This document shows positions 1 to 6,282 of a stretch of 6,595 nt of DNA, one piece after another. The stretch comes from Synergistaceae bacterium. Its GTDB lineage: Bacteria; Synergistota; Synergistia; Synergistales; Synergistaceae. The notes beneath the pieces were generated by a model. It saw nothing but the letters and a program-made list of their open reading frames with translations. It made no database searches and was not told the DNA's origin. Position 1 is the first letter of the stretch. Each line of letters opens with the position of its first letter. The position numbers and the translations under genes are program-made. The stretch is from positions 1 to 6,595 of the forward strand of contig JAISLO010000069.1 in assembly GCA_031290815.1 (NCBI GenBank), written 5' to 3'.

Positions 1-256
1 CTATCAGGCGCAGTCCAAGCCTTTTCGCCGTGGCGTCCCTGAAGGATATCATCTCCTTGAACTTCCACGTCGTGTCTATGTGCATGAGTGGAAACGGCGG
101 CTTCGACGGGTAAAATGCCTTCATGGCGAGATGAAGCATCACCGACGAGTCCTTGCCTATGGAGTAAAGCAGCACCGGATTGCGGAACTCCGCCGCAGTC
201 TCCCGCAATATGAAAATACTCTCGTCCTCGTGCCGCTTGAGATTTGACGACAACAA
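1..256 (-). CDS. cysD: Sulfate adenylyltransferase subunit 2 (CysD), N-terminal part
   Basis: The first 85 codons of cysD; the gene runs off the left edge. CysD with the GTPase CysN makes adenosine 5'-phosphosulfate (APS) from ATP and sulfate; APS kinase then makes PAPS. The translation reads LKRHEDESIFILRETAAEF, then NPVLLYSIGKDSSVMLHLA, the PP-loop ATP-binding motif of the N-type ATP pyrophosphatase family, then KAFYPSKPPFPLMHIDTTWK and FKEMISFRDATAKRLGL. All of these are highly characteristic of CysD and separate it from PAPS reductase (CysH). Full-length CysD is about 300 residues, so roughly 215 are missing. The start is a TTG at 256 with AAAGGAG 8 nt upstream. It lies downstream of a PAPS-dependent sulfotransferase, so a role in supplying activated sulfate to that enzyme is likely, though it could equally serve general sulfur assimilation. 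I expect cysN or a cysNC fusion just beyond the edge. Confidence 0.93.
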   Translation of the reverse strand, partial: MLSSNLKRHEDESIFILRETAAEFRNPVLLYSIGKDSSVMLHLAMKAFYPSKPPFPLMHIDTTWKFKEMISFRDATAKRLGLRLI

Positions 257-264
257 AACAAACA

Positions 265-271
265 CTCCTTT
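265..271 (-). promoter_or_regulatory. Ribosome binding site of cysD
   Basis: AAAGGAG ends 8 nt before a TTG codon at 256, which begins the region that aligns with CysD proteins. It supports a TTG start. A second TTG follows at once (253), and a GTG at 265 overlaps the site itself. Confidence 0.65.
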
Positions 272-291
272 ATACAGGACAAATAATCTCG

Positions 292-375
292 GACCTTGGG
301 GCTCTGCCCCAAACCCCGGCAGGGGGCTTGCCCCCTGCACCCCTTTAAGGGGTCGAGGGGATGAGCCCCAAGGTC
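292..375. repeat. 84-bp inverted-repeat element with two internal hairpins
   Basis: Arms gaccttggggctc (292-304) and gagccccaaggtc (363-375) are perfect 13-bp inverted copies. Between them lie two further hairpins: gcaggggg/ccccctgc (319-326 with 331-338, 4-nt loop) and cccctt/aagggg (340-345 with 347-352, minimal loop). The left arm can alternatively fold alone as ttggggc-tct-gccccaa (296-312). The whole can form a branched, cruciform-like structure in DNA or RNA. GC-rich hairpin units like this are commonly dispersed between genes in some bacterial genomes, so a REP- or MITE-like repeat is the likeliest reading. It could also shield the upstream mRNA or attenuate cysD. No clear T-tract follows on the minus strand. 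Confidence 0.7.
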
Positions 376-466
376 TTCGTCTTTCAGCACGCGCGCGCAT
401 TTCCCGTCGAAGGCGTGGACGCTTCGGACATCACGAATATGGGTTGTGAGGTCGTAGGGCGCGGTT

Positions 467-1207
467 TTAATTTCCTAAACGCGGGCCGCTCAGTTCCAGC
501 AGTTCCGAGTACAGTTTTCGGACGTCGTCAGGCAGGGCGGCGGGTTCGGAATCGGGGGACAGTGTCGTGGCGGGCTCGCTCCAGAAAGACGCTATATTAT
601 GCCGCAATGTTTCGCTGTCGGCGGGACGCCCGAACCAGTCCAGCAGTTCGGAGAACGTATCGAGCGGTTCGCGGAGGAAACGGTTGAAGTCGAAGATATA
701 CGCGTCCATTCCGGCCGAGTTTTCGATAAAGGCGCGGCTGTAGCAGCTCCAGATGCTCAGACCTTCGCTGAAATCCGTTCCGTAACGCTTGCTCATCGAA
801 ACGGAGACCTCGGCGGGATGCCGCAGACAGAAAACCGCGCGGCGAAGTTCCGGCCACGCTTCTCTCCACGCGGCAAGTGTCAGGCATAACAGCGGGTCCT
901 TGCAGAGTTCGCCGTCGAACTCCTTCAGAAAAATCCGAAAATAATTCTGTCTCTTAGCGGCGAGCGCCATAATCTCGTCGCGAGGAGGCGGCGAGAATAT
1001 CCCCCAGAAGGGCGCTGCCTCCGTCAAAAGCCGTTCGTCGATCGTGAAAAGCAGATCGGGCTCGAAATGCCCCCTCGGATTCATCGGCGTAGGGTTGCGG
1101 AGGATGCGGACGTTGCGCCCCAGGTCGAAACCACACATCTCCAACAGGCCCGTGACGCAGCTCGTTCCGCTCCGCATCGGGCCGGTCACTATAGACGCTT
1201 CCCTCAT
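467..1207 (-). CDS. PAPS-dependent sulfotransferase
   Basis: A 246-residue cytosolic sulfotransferase-fold protein. The N-terminal strand and P-loop VTGPMRSGTSCVTGLL (7-22) bind the 5'-phosphosulfate of PAPS. KDPL (103-106) matches the usual KDP element after strand 2. RRAVFCLRHPAEVSVSM (122-138) is the 3'-phosphate-binding strand-helix with the Arg and Ser that contact the nucleotide. The family moves the sulfuryl group from PAPS to a hydroxyl or amine. The length is normal for small bacterial members and the protein is complete. The ATG is the first start after an in-frame TAG 9 nt upstream; its ribosome binding site is weak (AGG 8 nt before). It sits 128 nt after the FAD/toroid gene and 210 nt before cysD, so a supply of activated sulfate is encoded next door. 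Whether it sulfates the Nif11 peptide is inferred from linkage only, and the predicted core has no Tyr. Confidence 0.88.
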   Translation of the reverse strand: MREASIVTGPMRSGTSCVTGLLEMCGFDLGRNVRILRNPTPMNPRGHFEPDLLFTIDERLLTEAAPFWGIFSPPPRDEIMALAAKRQNYFRIFLKEFDGELCKDPLLCLTLAAWREAWPELRRAVFCLRHPAEVSVSMSKRYGTDFSEGLSIWSCYSRAFIENSAGMDAYIFDFNRFLREPLDTFSELLDWFGRPADSETLRHNIASFWSEPATTLSPDSEPAALPDDVRKLYSELLELSGPRLGN

Positions 1208-1225
1208 GATATCTACCTACTCTCA

Positions 1226-1253
1226 ACGATAATCAATACCAATTTGAAATCAA
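1226..1253 (-). promoter_or_regulatory. Possible weak promoter for the sulfotransferase gene
   Basis: The 50 bases before the sulfotransferase start are much richer in A+T than their surroundings. They contain TTGATT (1253-1248) and TATCGT (1231-1226) with a 16-nt spacer, each matching the sigma-70 consensus at four of six positions. A start near 1220 would leave a short leader before the ATG at 1207. The match is weak and read-through from the upstream operon is equally possible. Confidence 0.28.
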
Positions 1254-1284
1254 ATGCCTAAGGGGTGAAGCGTTAAAACCAGCA

Positions 1285-1315
1285 AGCCGCGCCGCCCTAT
1301 GCCGCGCAGGCGGCT
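1285..1315 (-). terminator. Possible weak terminator after the FAD/toroid gene
   Basis: AGCCGC (1285-1290) can pair with GCGGCT (1310-1315) across a 19-nt GC-rich loop. On the minus strand the stem is followed, after six bases, by GTTTTAA. The stem is short and the T-run brief, so termination would be partial at best. Confidence 0.22.
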
Positions 1316-1335
1316 CGTCCCCCACGCCCCTTTTT

Positions 1336-3522
1336 TTACTTTTTTTCGGCGCAGGCCAGTGCGAGGGCTGCCCACGCGGACGTCACGCGGCCTAGGTCTC
1401 GCGTGAAAAACAACGCGCGCTCTCCGTTCTCCTCGAACCAGTAATCCAGAATCGGCTCGCCAGCCCAGCCGTCCGGGCCTCTCGCGCCAAGAAGCCAGTC
1501 CCGCCCCGAAGCGGCGGAGGGCGATCCTGGCGACACTGCCTCCAGCGCCAGCAGTGCGGCAGAGGTCTCTATGACCGAGCCGCTCCATGAGCCGTCGCGT
1601 CCCTGTCCGCTCAATAGACGGAGAACGGCGCGTTCCGCCGCGGCCGCCGCCAGAAGAGGGGAGTCTTGGGCGGCGCCACAGAGGGATGCGAGGAATCGCA
1701 GAGCGTACAGTATGGGTATCGTCTGCGAGGGGAACCATTTTCCCGGCCAGCCTCCGCTCACCCGCTGACGCCTCAGCAGATAATCCCGGCAGAGCGTTAT
1801 CTCCTCCGCGTATCCCTCCGGGTCTATCTGCGTCAGCAGCCACGCGCAATATCCGGTCGCCGGGCAGTCCGTCCCGCGCCAGTAAGGCGCGCGCCCCGGC
1901 AAACCAGCCGCTATGGTGCGGAACCCGCCCTCCTCGCGGTCGAAAAACTTATCGACCAGCGCGCGGCAGCTCTCGCGCAGGATGCGGTCGTGCCCGCCCG
2001 CCGACAGCAGGCCCTCCATGACGAGGGCGCTGTCAAGCGATGTTGCGCCGTAATCTCTCTGGTAGCCCCATAAACCGCCGACGGATTCATTCAGCAGATA
2101 ACGCTCCATCTCCAGGCGCTCGCCGTCGTGGATGCGAAAACCGCCGTATCCGGCGCAGGCCGCTTGGAGCAGGAGGCCGTAATACGCCACCGTGCCGTCG
2201 CGGAACGTCTCGGCGTATTCCGGGCCGGCGTCCTTGAGGCGAATAACTGTGGTTTCGGCCAGCGGCTTCCTTCCGAAATCCGTCGAAATAGGAACGAAAT
2301 CCGGCTCCGAACAGAGACGCGCCGCCCTGCGGCCAGATTCTATAGCCTGCTTCATGCCATAAGGCAGCATCGCCCAGTCCCACCATGTATAATCTCCGGC
2401 CAGGATCACTCCCGGCATGGGGTGAAGCCATGCAGCCGAGAAACCGCGATAGGCCGATTCCTCGATTATCGGCGCTACCTCCGGCCAGGGCCTCGATTCG
2501 AGCAGTGAGCATTTTGCGGCGTCAAATTCTCCAATGCCAGCGGCTTGCAGTTCCTCCGTCATCATCCGCGTCAGCTCCGCGTCGTCCATGTCACGGCAGG
2601 CCGCGGCGCGTTCGCCCACGATGTAGCCAGTGACGACGACTTCGTCCGGCGCAACCGGAACCGGCGCAGCCGGAATCTGATGGAATATAAACGTGTTGAA
2701 ATTGCCCTCGGGGGAGACCATATAGGAGAGCGGGCGCCGGTTTTCGGCCCGGCAGTGGAGCATGACCGCGATCCCTCCGCCGTAGCGGACGCGGCCCAGG
2801 AAATCGCGCGACACGTTTCCCGACGCGCCGCACAGCTCTTTAGCGGCCGAAGCGGGGACCGCCAGGATGACTTTGGCGGCGAACGCCTCCTCGCGCGACC
2901 CGTTCGCGCCGCTCCATAAAACTTTTACGCCCTGTCCGTTCGGTTCCAGGCCCAAAACGCGCGCGTCCGTCCTGATCTCAGCCCCGCAGTGCGCGGCCAG
3001 GGCGTCGATCATCGCTCCGTTTCCGCGCTCGAAACGGTCCGCCCGGTGGCGGACCAGGCAATCCCGGCGGCGGGCAGGAACCGCTTCCTCGGGCGTTCCG
3101 GGGTGGATAACTCGGAAGAAAGCCCTCAGCCCCGCCGCGAGGTCTTCCCCGATCATCTCCTCGCGCGGATTCGGCGAGGCCAAGAAAAACGGCACGCAAA
3201 TCTGCTGCCGCGTTTCCGCGGAGAGCGAACGGAGGCATTCGGCCACGGATTCGCCCGTATGGAGGCGTCCCTTGAGGAACAGGCCTATGGGATTGTCGTT
3301 ATCCCAGCGTGAGCCGGCGTCCACGGGAAACGCGAACCACGCGGGATCGAAGGCGAAAATGGCCCCTGCCTCATAGACGATTCCGTTCCGGCTCTCCGTG
3401 CGCACCTTGCCGCCCAGACGCGCGTCGGCTTCCAGCAGCAAGACGCGCTTACCGTCCAGCCCGCAGGCGGCGGACAGGCCGGCGAGCCCGCCGCCGGCTA
3501 TTATGACGTCGTACCGTTTCAT
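1336..3522 (-). CDS. FAD amine-oxidase domain fused to terpene-cyclase-like toroid domain
   Basis: A 728-residue two-domain protein. Residues 1-~405 form an FAD-dependent amine oxidase / protoporphyrinogen-oxidase-like domain: the dinucleotide fold MKRYDVIIAGGGLAGLSAA at the N-terminus, the second-strand acid and Gly-Gly in LLLEADARLGGKVRTE (28-43), and the C-terminal flavin motif GVILAGDYTWWDW followed by AIESGRRAA (371-401). Residues ~430-728 carry degenerate QW-like repeats typical of the alpha/alpha-barrel of squalene cyclases and protein prenyltransferases: GGLWGYQRDYGATSLDSAL (482-500), GGWPGKWFPSQTIPILYAL (590-608), DGSWSGSVIETSAALLALEA (643-662), and DGWAGEP with a SAWAALAL end (684-722). 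I see no DxDD acid motif of class II cyclases and no clear zinc triad of prenyltransferases, so the toroid may bind rather than cyclise. The flavin domain probably oxidises something, perhaps the peptide; the substrate is unknown. The start overlaps the preceding stop by 4 nt. Each domain call is firm; the role of the fusion is inference. Confidence 0.88.
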   Translation of the reverse strand: MKRYDVIIAGGGLAGLSAACGLDGKRVLLLEADARLGGKVRTESRNGIVYEAGAIFAFDPAWFAFPVDAGSRWDNDNPIGLFLKGRLHTGESVAECLRSLSAETRQQICVPFFLASPNPREEMIGEDLAAGLRAFFRVIHPGTPEEAVPARRRDCLVRHRADRFERGNGAMIDALAAHCGAEIRTDARVLGLEPNGQGVKVLWSGANGSREEAFAAKVILAVPASAAKELCGASGNVSRDFLGRVRYGGGIAVMLHCRAENRRPLSYMVSPEGNFNTFIFHQIPAAPVPVAPDEVVVTGYIVGERAAACRDMDDAELTRMMTEELQAAGIGEFDAAKCSLLESRPWPEVAPIIEESAYRGFSAAWLHPMPGVILAGDYTWWDWAMLPYGMKQAIESGRRAARLCSEPDFVPISTDFGRKPLAETTVIRLKDAGPEYAETFRDGTVAYYGLLLQAACAGYGGFRIHDGERLEMERYLLNESVGGLWGYQRDYGATSLDSALVMEGLLSAGGHDRILRESCRALVDKFFDREEGGFRTIAAGLPGRAPYWRGTDCPATGYCAWLLTQIDPEGYAEEITLCRDYLLRRQRVSGGWPGKWFPSQTIPILYALRFLASLCGAAQDSPLLAAAAAERAVLRLLSGQGRDGSWSGSVIETSAALLALEAVSPGSPSAASGRDWLLGARGPDGWAGEPILDYWFEENGERALFFTRDLGRVTSAWAALALACAEKK

Positions 3523-4679
3523 TCGCACACTCCCCACGCATGTCCCGCCTGGGCGTCAGCTTCACGCGCCGCGCTGATTATGCCGAACATGCTCAAGGGC
3601 AGGCCGGGACGGCCGACGGAAAAATAAGCCTTCGCCTGAGCCGGAACCCCGCCCGACAGAGTCAGCTTCACGTGGTGAATTTTCCTGTAGGTATTGAGAA
3701 AGATAACGTCGTCGTCGATGCGGCTGCGCACGGGCGACCTTGTGATTCCGACGTAATCCGCCGCGCCGTGTGCCTTCTCGGGCAGGCAGAGCCCTTCGCG
3801 CGTCAGTTTGTCGAGCATCGGACGCCACTGCGCTGGGTCCTCCTCAAGCCACTCCTCGTAACACTCCATGCCGAAGACGCCGCCGACGCCGTCTTCAGTC
3901 AGATTGAAGCCAAAATTTACATGGCGGCAGAGCGGGAAAACGGAGGCGAATACTTCCTTCAGCGATTCGGCCTCGGACGCGCTCATCCCTGGCCTCAGCG
4001 CAGCACACCAGTCCAGGATTTTTTCCGGCTCCTCGGAGGTCTTGTCCACGCACATCCTCAACCCGGCGTCGTCCGGGCGGCTCAGCATGAAGCCGATCTG
4101 AAAAACCCTCGCTCCCTCCGGCAGACAGTCGGAAAATTCTTGCAGGGCGCACGCCGGGCGTTCGAACATGACCATGAGTTCCTCGATTAGCGAGAAAACC
4201 CTCTCTTGGGGAGTTTTCTCGTAGGGACCGAAGAAGATATTGGGCCGGCGCAAAACCGCCTCCGCGTCCGAGCCGGCCAGGTCCATCTCCAGCCAGAGGT
4301 TGCGTATCTCGTCGTTCCACGGATGTCCCGGGTCCTTCCAAAGACGGGCGAGAGCGCGAAATCTTTCCCAGGCCGGGTACGCCTCGCACAGCCCGTCGAG
4401 AGACGAGGGAATATCGCCGGCGAGAATGGCGGGGCCGGAAGTCTCTTTTTTTATCTCGAACAAAATGTCGGAAATGGGCTCCGGTTCGCCAAGCCTGCAC
4501 TCGAAACCCCAGAAACTTGACAGGCGCATCGGAAGACTATCCGCGACGATGCGCATCTCCCTTCGGCTCTCCTCCCCGAACAGGCTTTCCGGCAGGGACG
4601 GCTCTATGCCGTCGAAAACGCTGGCGAGCGACAAATCCGTTTTTGCCTGGACTTCAGCGCGATTCGGAGTAGAGCTCAT
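3519..4679 (-). CDS. Uncharacterised RiPP-cluster protein, 386 residues
   Basis: I cannot assign a function. The protein is soluble, with no signal peptide or membrane segment. Recognisable blocks, by residue: SSFWGFECRLGEPEP (54-68), NLWLEMDL (127-134), CLPEGARVFQIGFMLSRPDD (185-204), GVFGMECYEEWL (267-278), DPAQWRPML ending in a GLCLPEK turn (281-302), and HHVKLTLSGG followed by VPAQAKAYFSV (335-355). From memory, this order of blocks, above all the Lys-Ala-Tyr near the C-terminus, resembles a family of conserved hypothetical proteins beside Nif11 and nitrile-hydratase-leader precursors in cyanobacteria; I could not check this. The size and the late KAYF motif faintly recall ABBA-fold aromatic prenyltransferases, but that is speculation. 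A helper or peptide-modifying role is inferred from context only. I chose the ATG at 4679 because GGAGG precedes it by 8 nt. The start overlaps the epimerase by 26 nt, and the stop overlaps the next start (ATGA), so translation is probably coupled on both sides. Confidence 0.85.
   Translation of the reverse strand: MSSTPNRAEVQAKTDLSLASVFDGIEPSLPESLFGEESRREMRIVADSLPMRLSSFWGFECRLGEPEPISDILFEIKKETSGPAILAGDIPSSLDGLCEAYPAWERFRALARLWKDPGHPWNDEIRNLWLEMDLAGSDAEAVLRRPNIFFGPYEKTPQERVFSLIEELMVMFERPACALQEFSDCLPEGARVFQIGFMLSRPDDAGLRMCVDKTSEEPEKILDWCAALRPGMSASEAESLKEVFASVFPLCRHVNFGFNLTEDGVGGVFGMECYEEWLEEDPAQWRPMLDKLTREGLCLPEKAHGAADYVGITRSPVRSRIDDDVIFLNTYRKIHHVKLTLSGGVPAQAKAYFSVGRPGLPLSMFGIISAAREADAQAGHAWGVCE
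3530..3535 (-). promoter_or_regulatory. Ribosome binding site deciding the start of the FAD/toroid gene
   Basis: GGGGAG lies 7 nt before the ATG at 3522. An in-frame GTG at 3537 would add five residues, but the Shine-Dalgarno site then falls inside the coding region, so the ATG is preferred. Confidence 0.75.
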
Positions 4680-6141
4680 CCATGAAGCCTCCGTCAAAGA
4701 GATGGTTCACGGCCATGCCAGCCAGCAGCGGGTTGCCGCCCTCCGACAGTTTGTCGTCGAGCTGGTCGTAGGTGAGATCTCCCTGGGCGATGAGGTTTCC
4801 CAGCGCGGTATGCACGGCGCCCCCGGTGAAGTGATGTATCTGATTTGGGGATATCAGGTCGAAACCGTCGTCCGTGGGCTTATAAAGCAGATCGTCGCGG
4901 AAACGCGCCGCGGCGTCGCGCGGGGGATGAGCCGGCATGTTGCGGTCGATCAGCGCGCGCACGACGTCCGGGAAGTCGCTTGCGTCCTTGAACTCGGCCT
5001 TGTCGTAGACACGGTAGCCATAGGGCCATCTTTCGCAGGTGTAACAGGGGCTTACGATTTGAATGTCGCGCCTCACCGTGTTGATCAAAAATCCGGAGAC
5101 GCAGGCGATCGAGCCCTGCGGCACGATGTCGTCCAAGTAAGCCCCGGGCTCCCGCTCCTTCATCCCCTGATGCTCGGAGAGAATCCGGCCGCCGGAGACC
5201 TTTCGCCTTTCGTTCTCCCTCATCTGCATCAGCAGCTCCACGTCCCTGAGTTCATCGGGCGCGTAGAGATCGTGAATCTTGTTCATCATGTCCTTCGAGA
5301 GAACGCTGAGACGCGGCCAGGGCTGGCTTTCCTCGCGGTAAAAGCGTATGAGGGAACGCAGCCAATCCGCGTCGAGCGGCATCGCGGTCGACGTGCATGT
5401 CGCGTAACCGGTGACTTTTTTGAAATCCTTGATAAAGTCGAGATAATTCGGGTTGTCGTGCGGCTCCGTGCCGTAATACAGCAGAGCCATCGCAGCCGCG
5501 TGCTTGCCGAACAGCGAAACGCACCCCTCGGCGATATCTCGGAAAAAAGCGCCATAGCGCTCGTAGTCGAGGTTCGTCTTGAGCTTCTGGGTGGAAAAAG
5601 CGCAGAACCAGCACCCCACGCTGCACCCGTCGCCCAGTTCGAAGGCGAGTATTGGAAAGTCGATGTAGTGCCCGAAATAGCCGAGTTCGCTCCTCGCGGC
5701 GAGCACCCGACGCCACCTCCAGGCGTCGAACGGCGGGCACTTCGGGACGCGGAAAATATTGCGGCGCGTCGCGCGGTACAACCTGTTCTTCCGGCTCAAA
5801 AAGCGCAGCCACAGCCCAAGCAGGGGATACTCCTTCAGTTTGGTTTGAAGGGTTTCGGGCGGGCTGTAATCGTCATTTTCCATGCACAAAAGCAGCTCGG
5901 ACTGAAATTCGTCGTCGGTCCAGCACAACGCCAGCTCTTGGAGGTCGAAGGTCACTCCGATCTGTTTCTGTCTGGCGATCTGTTCGTCGGAAAACTTTCC
6001 CGCAGCGAAAGCCTTCGCGAAGTCCTTATCTCCCTGAGCGCATTCAAAAACGCGCTTCAGCATTACGATATTCGAGATATCCTCATCTGAAAAAGGCGTA
6101 AAAACTTCCATGTATGCGCTTTTTGGCTTCTCTTGAATCAT
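4654..6141 (-). CDS. PoyD-type radical SAM peptide epimerase (L- to D-residues)
   Basis: A 495-residue radical SAM enzyme. The 4Fe-4S motif CSVGCWFC, with cysteines at 173, 177 and 180, lies in a DGCSVGCWFCAFSTQKL context that I recognise from the PoyD family of RiPP amino-acid epimerases. The YYGTEPHDNPNYLDF block (222-236) also fits this family. These enzymes use a 5'-deoxyadenosyl radical to abstract an alpha-hydrogen from core residues and return a hydrogen from the opposite face, giving D-residues irreversibly. In PoyD the hydrogen donor is, from memory, Cys372; here Cys366 and Cys369 in SPCYTCERWPYGY are the natural candidates. The ~150-residue N-terminal region before the barrel is expected for the family and probably takes part in leader binding. 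Its position directly after a Nif11 precursor supports the role. The gene overlaps the next one by 26 nt. I am confident of the family; the residues epimerised cannot be read from sequence. Confidence 0.92.
   Translation of the reverse strand: MIQEKPKSAYMEVFTPFSDEDISNIVMLKRVFECAQGDKDFAKAFAAGKFSDEQIARQKQIGVTFDLQELALCWTDDEFQSELLLCMENDDYSPPETLQTKLKEYPLLGLWLRFLSRKNRLYRATRRNIFRVPKCPPFDAWRWRRVLAARSELGYFGHYIDFPILAFELGDGCSVGCWFCAFSTQKLKTNLDYERYGAFFRDIAEGCVSLFGKHAAAMALLYYGTEPHDNPNYLDFIKDFKKVTGYATCTSTAMPLDADWLRSLIRFYREESQPWPRLSVLSKDMMNKIHDLYAPDELRDVELLMQMRENERRKVSGGRILSEHQGMKEREPGAYLDDIVPQGSIACVSGFLINTVRRDIQIVSPCYTCERWPYGYRVYDKAEFKDASDFPDVVRALIDRNMPAHPPRDAAARFRDDLLYKPTDDGFDLISPNQIHHFTGGAVHTALGNLIAQGDLTYDQLDDKLSEGGNPLLAGMAVNHLFDGGFMDELYSESR
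4688..4692 (-). promoter_or_regulatory. Ribosome binding site deciding the start of the unknown gene
   Basis: GGAGG lies 8 nt before the ATG at 4679, inside the end of the epimerase gene. It favours this ATG over an in-frame TTG at 4697, which has no such site upstream. Confidence 0.75.
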
Positions 6142-6154
6142 TATATGTTATCCA

Positions 6155-6160
6155 CTCCTC
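6155..6160 (-). promoter_or_regulatory. Ribosome binding site of the epimerase gene (long spacing)
   Basis: GAGGAG lies 13 nt before the ATG at 6141, longer than the usual 5-9. An in-frame TAA in this spacer excludes an earlier start, and the next Met (residue 11) has no ribosome binding site, so the ATG is kept. The wide spacing may lower expression relative to the precursor. Confidence 0.6.
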
Positions 6161-6172
6161 TATAAATTTTGT

Positions 6173-6184
6173 CCGTCACCATCC
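6173..6184. repeat. 12-bp direct repeat, copy 1 (in spacer)
   Basis: The sequence ccgtcaccatcc recurs exactly at 6271-6282, 98 bp away. The other copy overlaps the Gly-Trp-stop end of the precursor gene. This one lies in the spacer just upstream of the epimerase ribosome binding site. Confidence 0.6.
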
Positions 6185-6189
6185 AAACG

Positions 6190-6212
6190 GCGGCAAGGGG
6201 CAAAACTGCCGC
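6190..6212 (-). other. Small stem-loop between precursor and epimerase genes
   Basis: GCGGCA at 6190-6195 can pair with TGCCGC at 6207-6212 around an 11-nt loop. No T-tract follows on the minus strand, so it does not look like an intrinsic terminator. It could protect the precursor part of the mRNA or damp read-through into the enzyme genes, as is common between RiPP precursor and enzyme genes. A second CTGCCGC copy at 6228-6234 offers an alternative partner. This is a pairing seen by eye; stability was not computed. Confidence 0.3.
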
Positions 6213-6270
6213 TTTCGCTGTTATCTCTGCCGCCAGCCGCCTAATTAAGCTCTTCCTCTTATTATCGTTC

Positions 6271-6282
6271 CCGTCACCATCC
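6271..6282. repeat. 12-bp direct repeat, copy 2 (end of precursor gene)
   Basis: This is the second exact copy of ccgtcaccatcc. It covers the last two codons (Gly-Trp), the TGA stop and the next three bases of the precursor gene. It pairs with the copy at 6173-6184. Confidence 0.6.

Larger units (their letters stand above)
257..466. other. Intergenic spacer between sulfotransferase and cysD
   Basis: No gene is supported in these 210 bases. They hold the hairpin-rich inverted repeat at 292-375 and the cysD ribosome binding site. The part at 376-466 shows nothing recognisable, although one minus-strand frame stays open across it without a good start codon. Confidence 0.6.

Noticed and set aside
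1..256. Reading the left-edge gene as PAPS reductase (CysH), which shares the PP-loop.
   Set aside because: LLYSIGKDSSVMLHLA with the following HIDTTWKFKEM and FRD blocks is specific for CysD.
376..466. A minus-strand frame, open from a TAG near 476 through the inverted repeat, that reads like protein (KTAPYDLTTHIRDVRSVHAF).
   Set aside because: It has no good start codon or ribosome binding site and it runs into the hairpin repeat. It may be a remnant, but there is nothing to name.
1226..1248. A Fur-box-like sequence (GATAATCAATACC on the plus strand) before the sulfotransferase gene.
   Set aside because: Only part of one half-site fits the 19-bp Fur consensus. AT-rich sequence gives such matches by chance.
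1336..2240. Reading the C-terminal toroid as an active squalene-hopene cyclase or a protein prenyltransferase beta subunit.
   Set aside because: The DxDD acid motif and a clear Asp-Cys-His zinc triad are not visible, so only a toroid-like fold is claimed.
4240..6090. A very long open frame (616 codons) on the plus strand opposite the epimerase and part of the unknown gene.
   Set aside because: It is an antisense shadow produced by the codon bias of the minus-strand genes. Its product matches no family I recognise, and the opposite strand carries clear radical SAM motifs.
6144..6270. A vestigial second core peptide in the spacer after the precursor (a hydrophobic stretch reading AVLPLAAVWMV in one frame).
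   Set aside because: No start, leader or GG motif accompanies it, and the similarity to the core is only compositional. The 12-bp repeat is reported separately.
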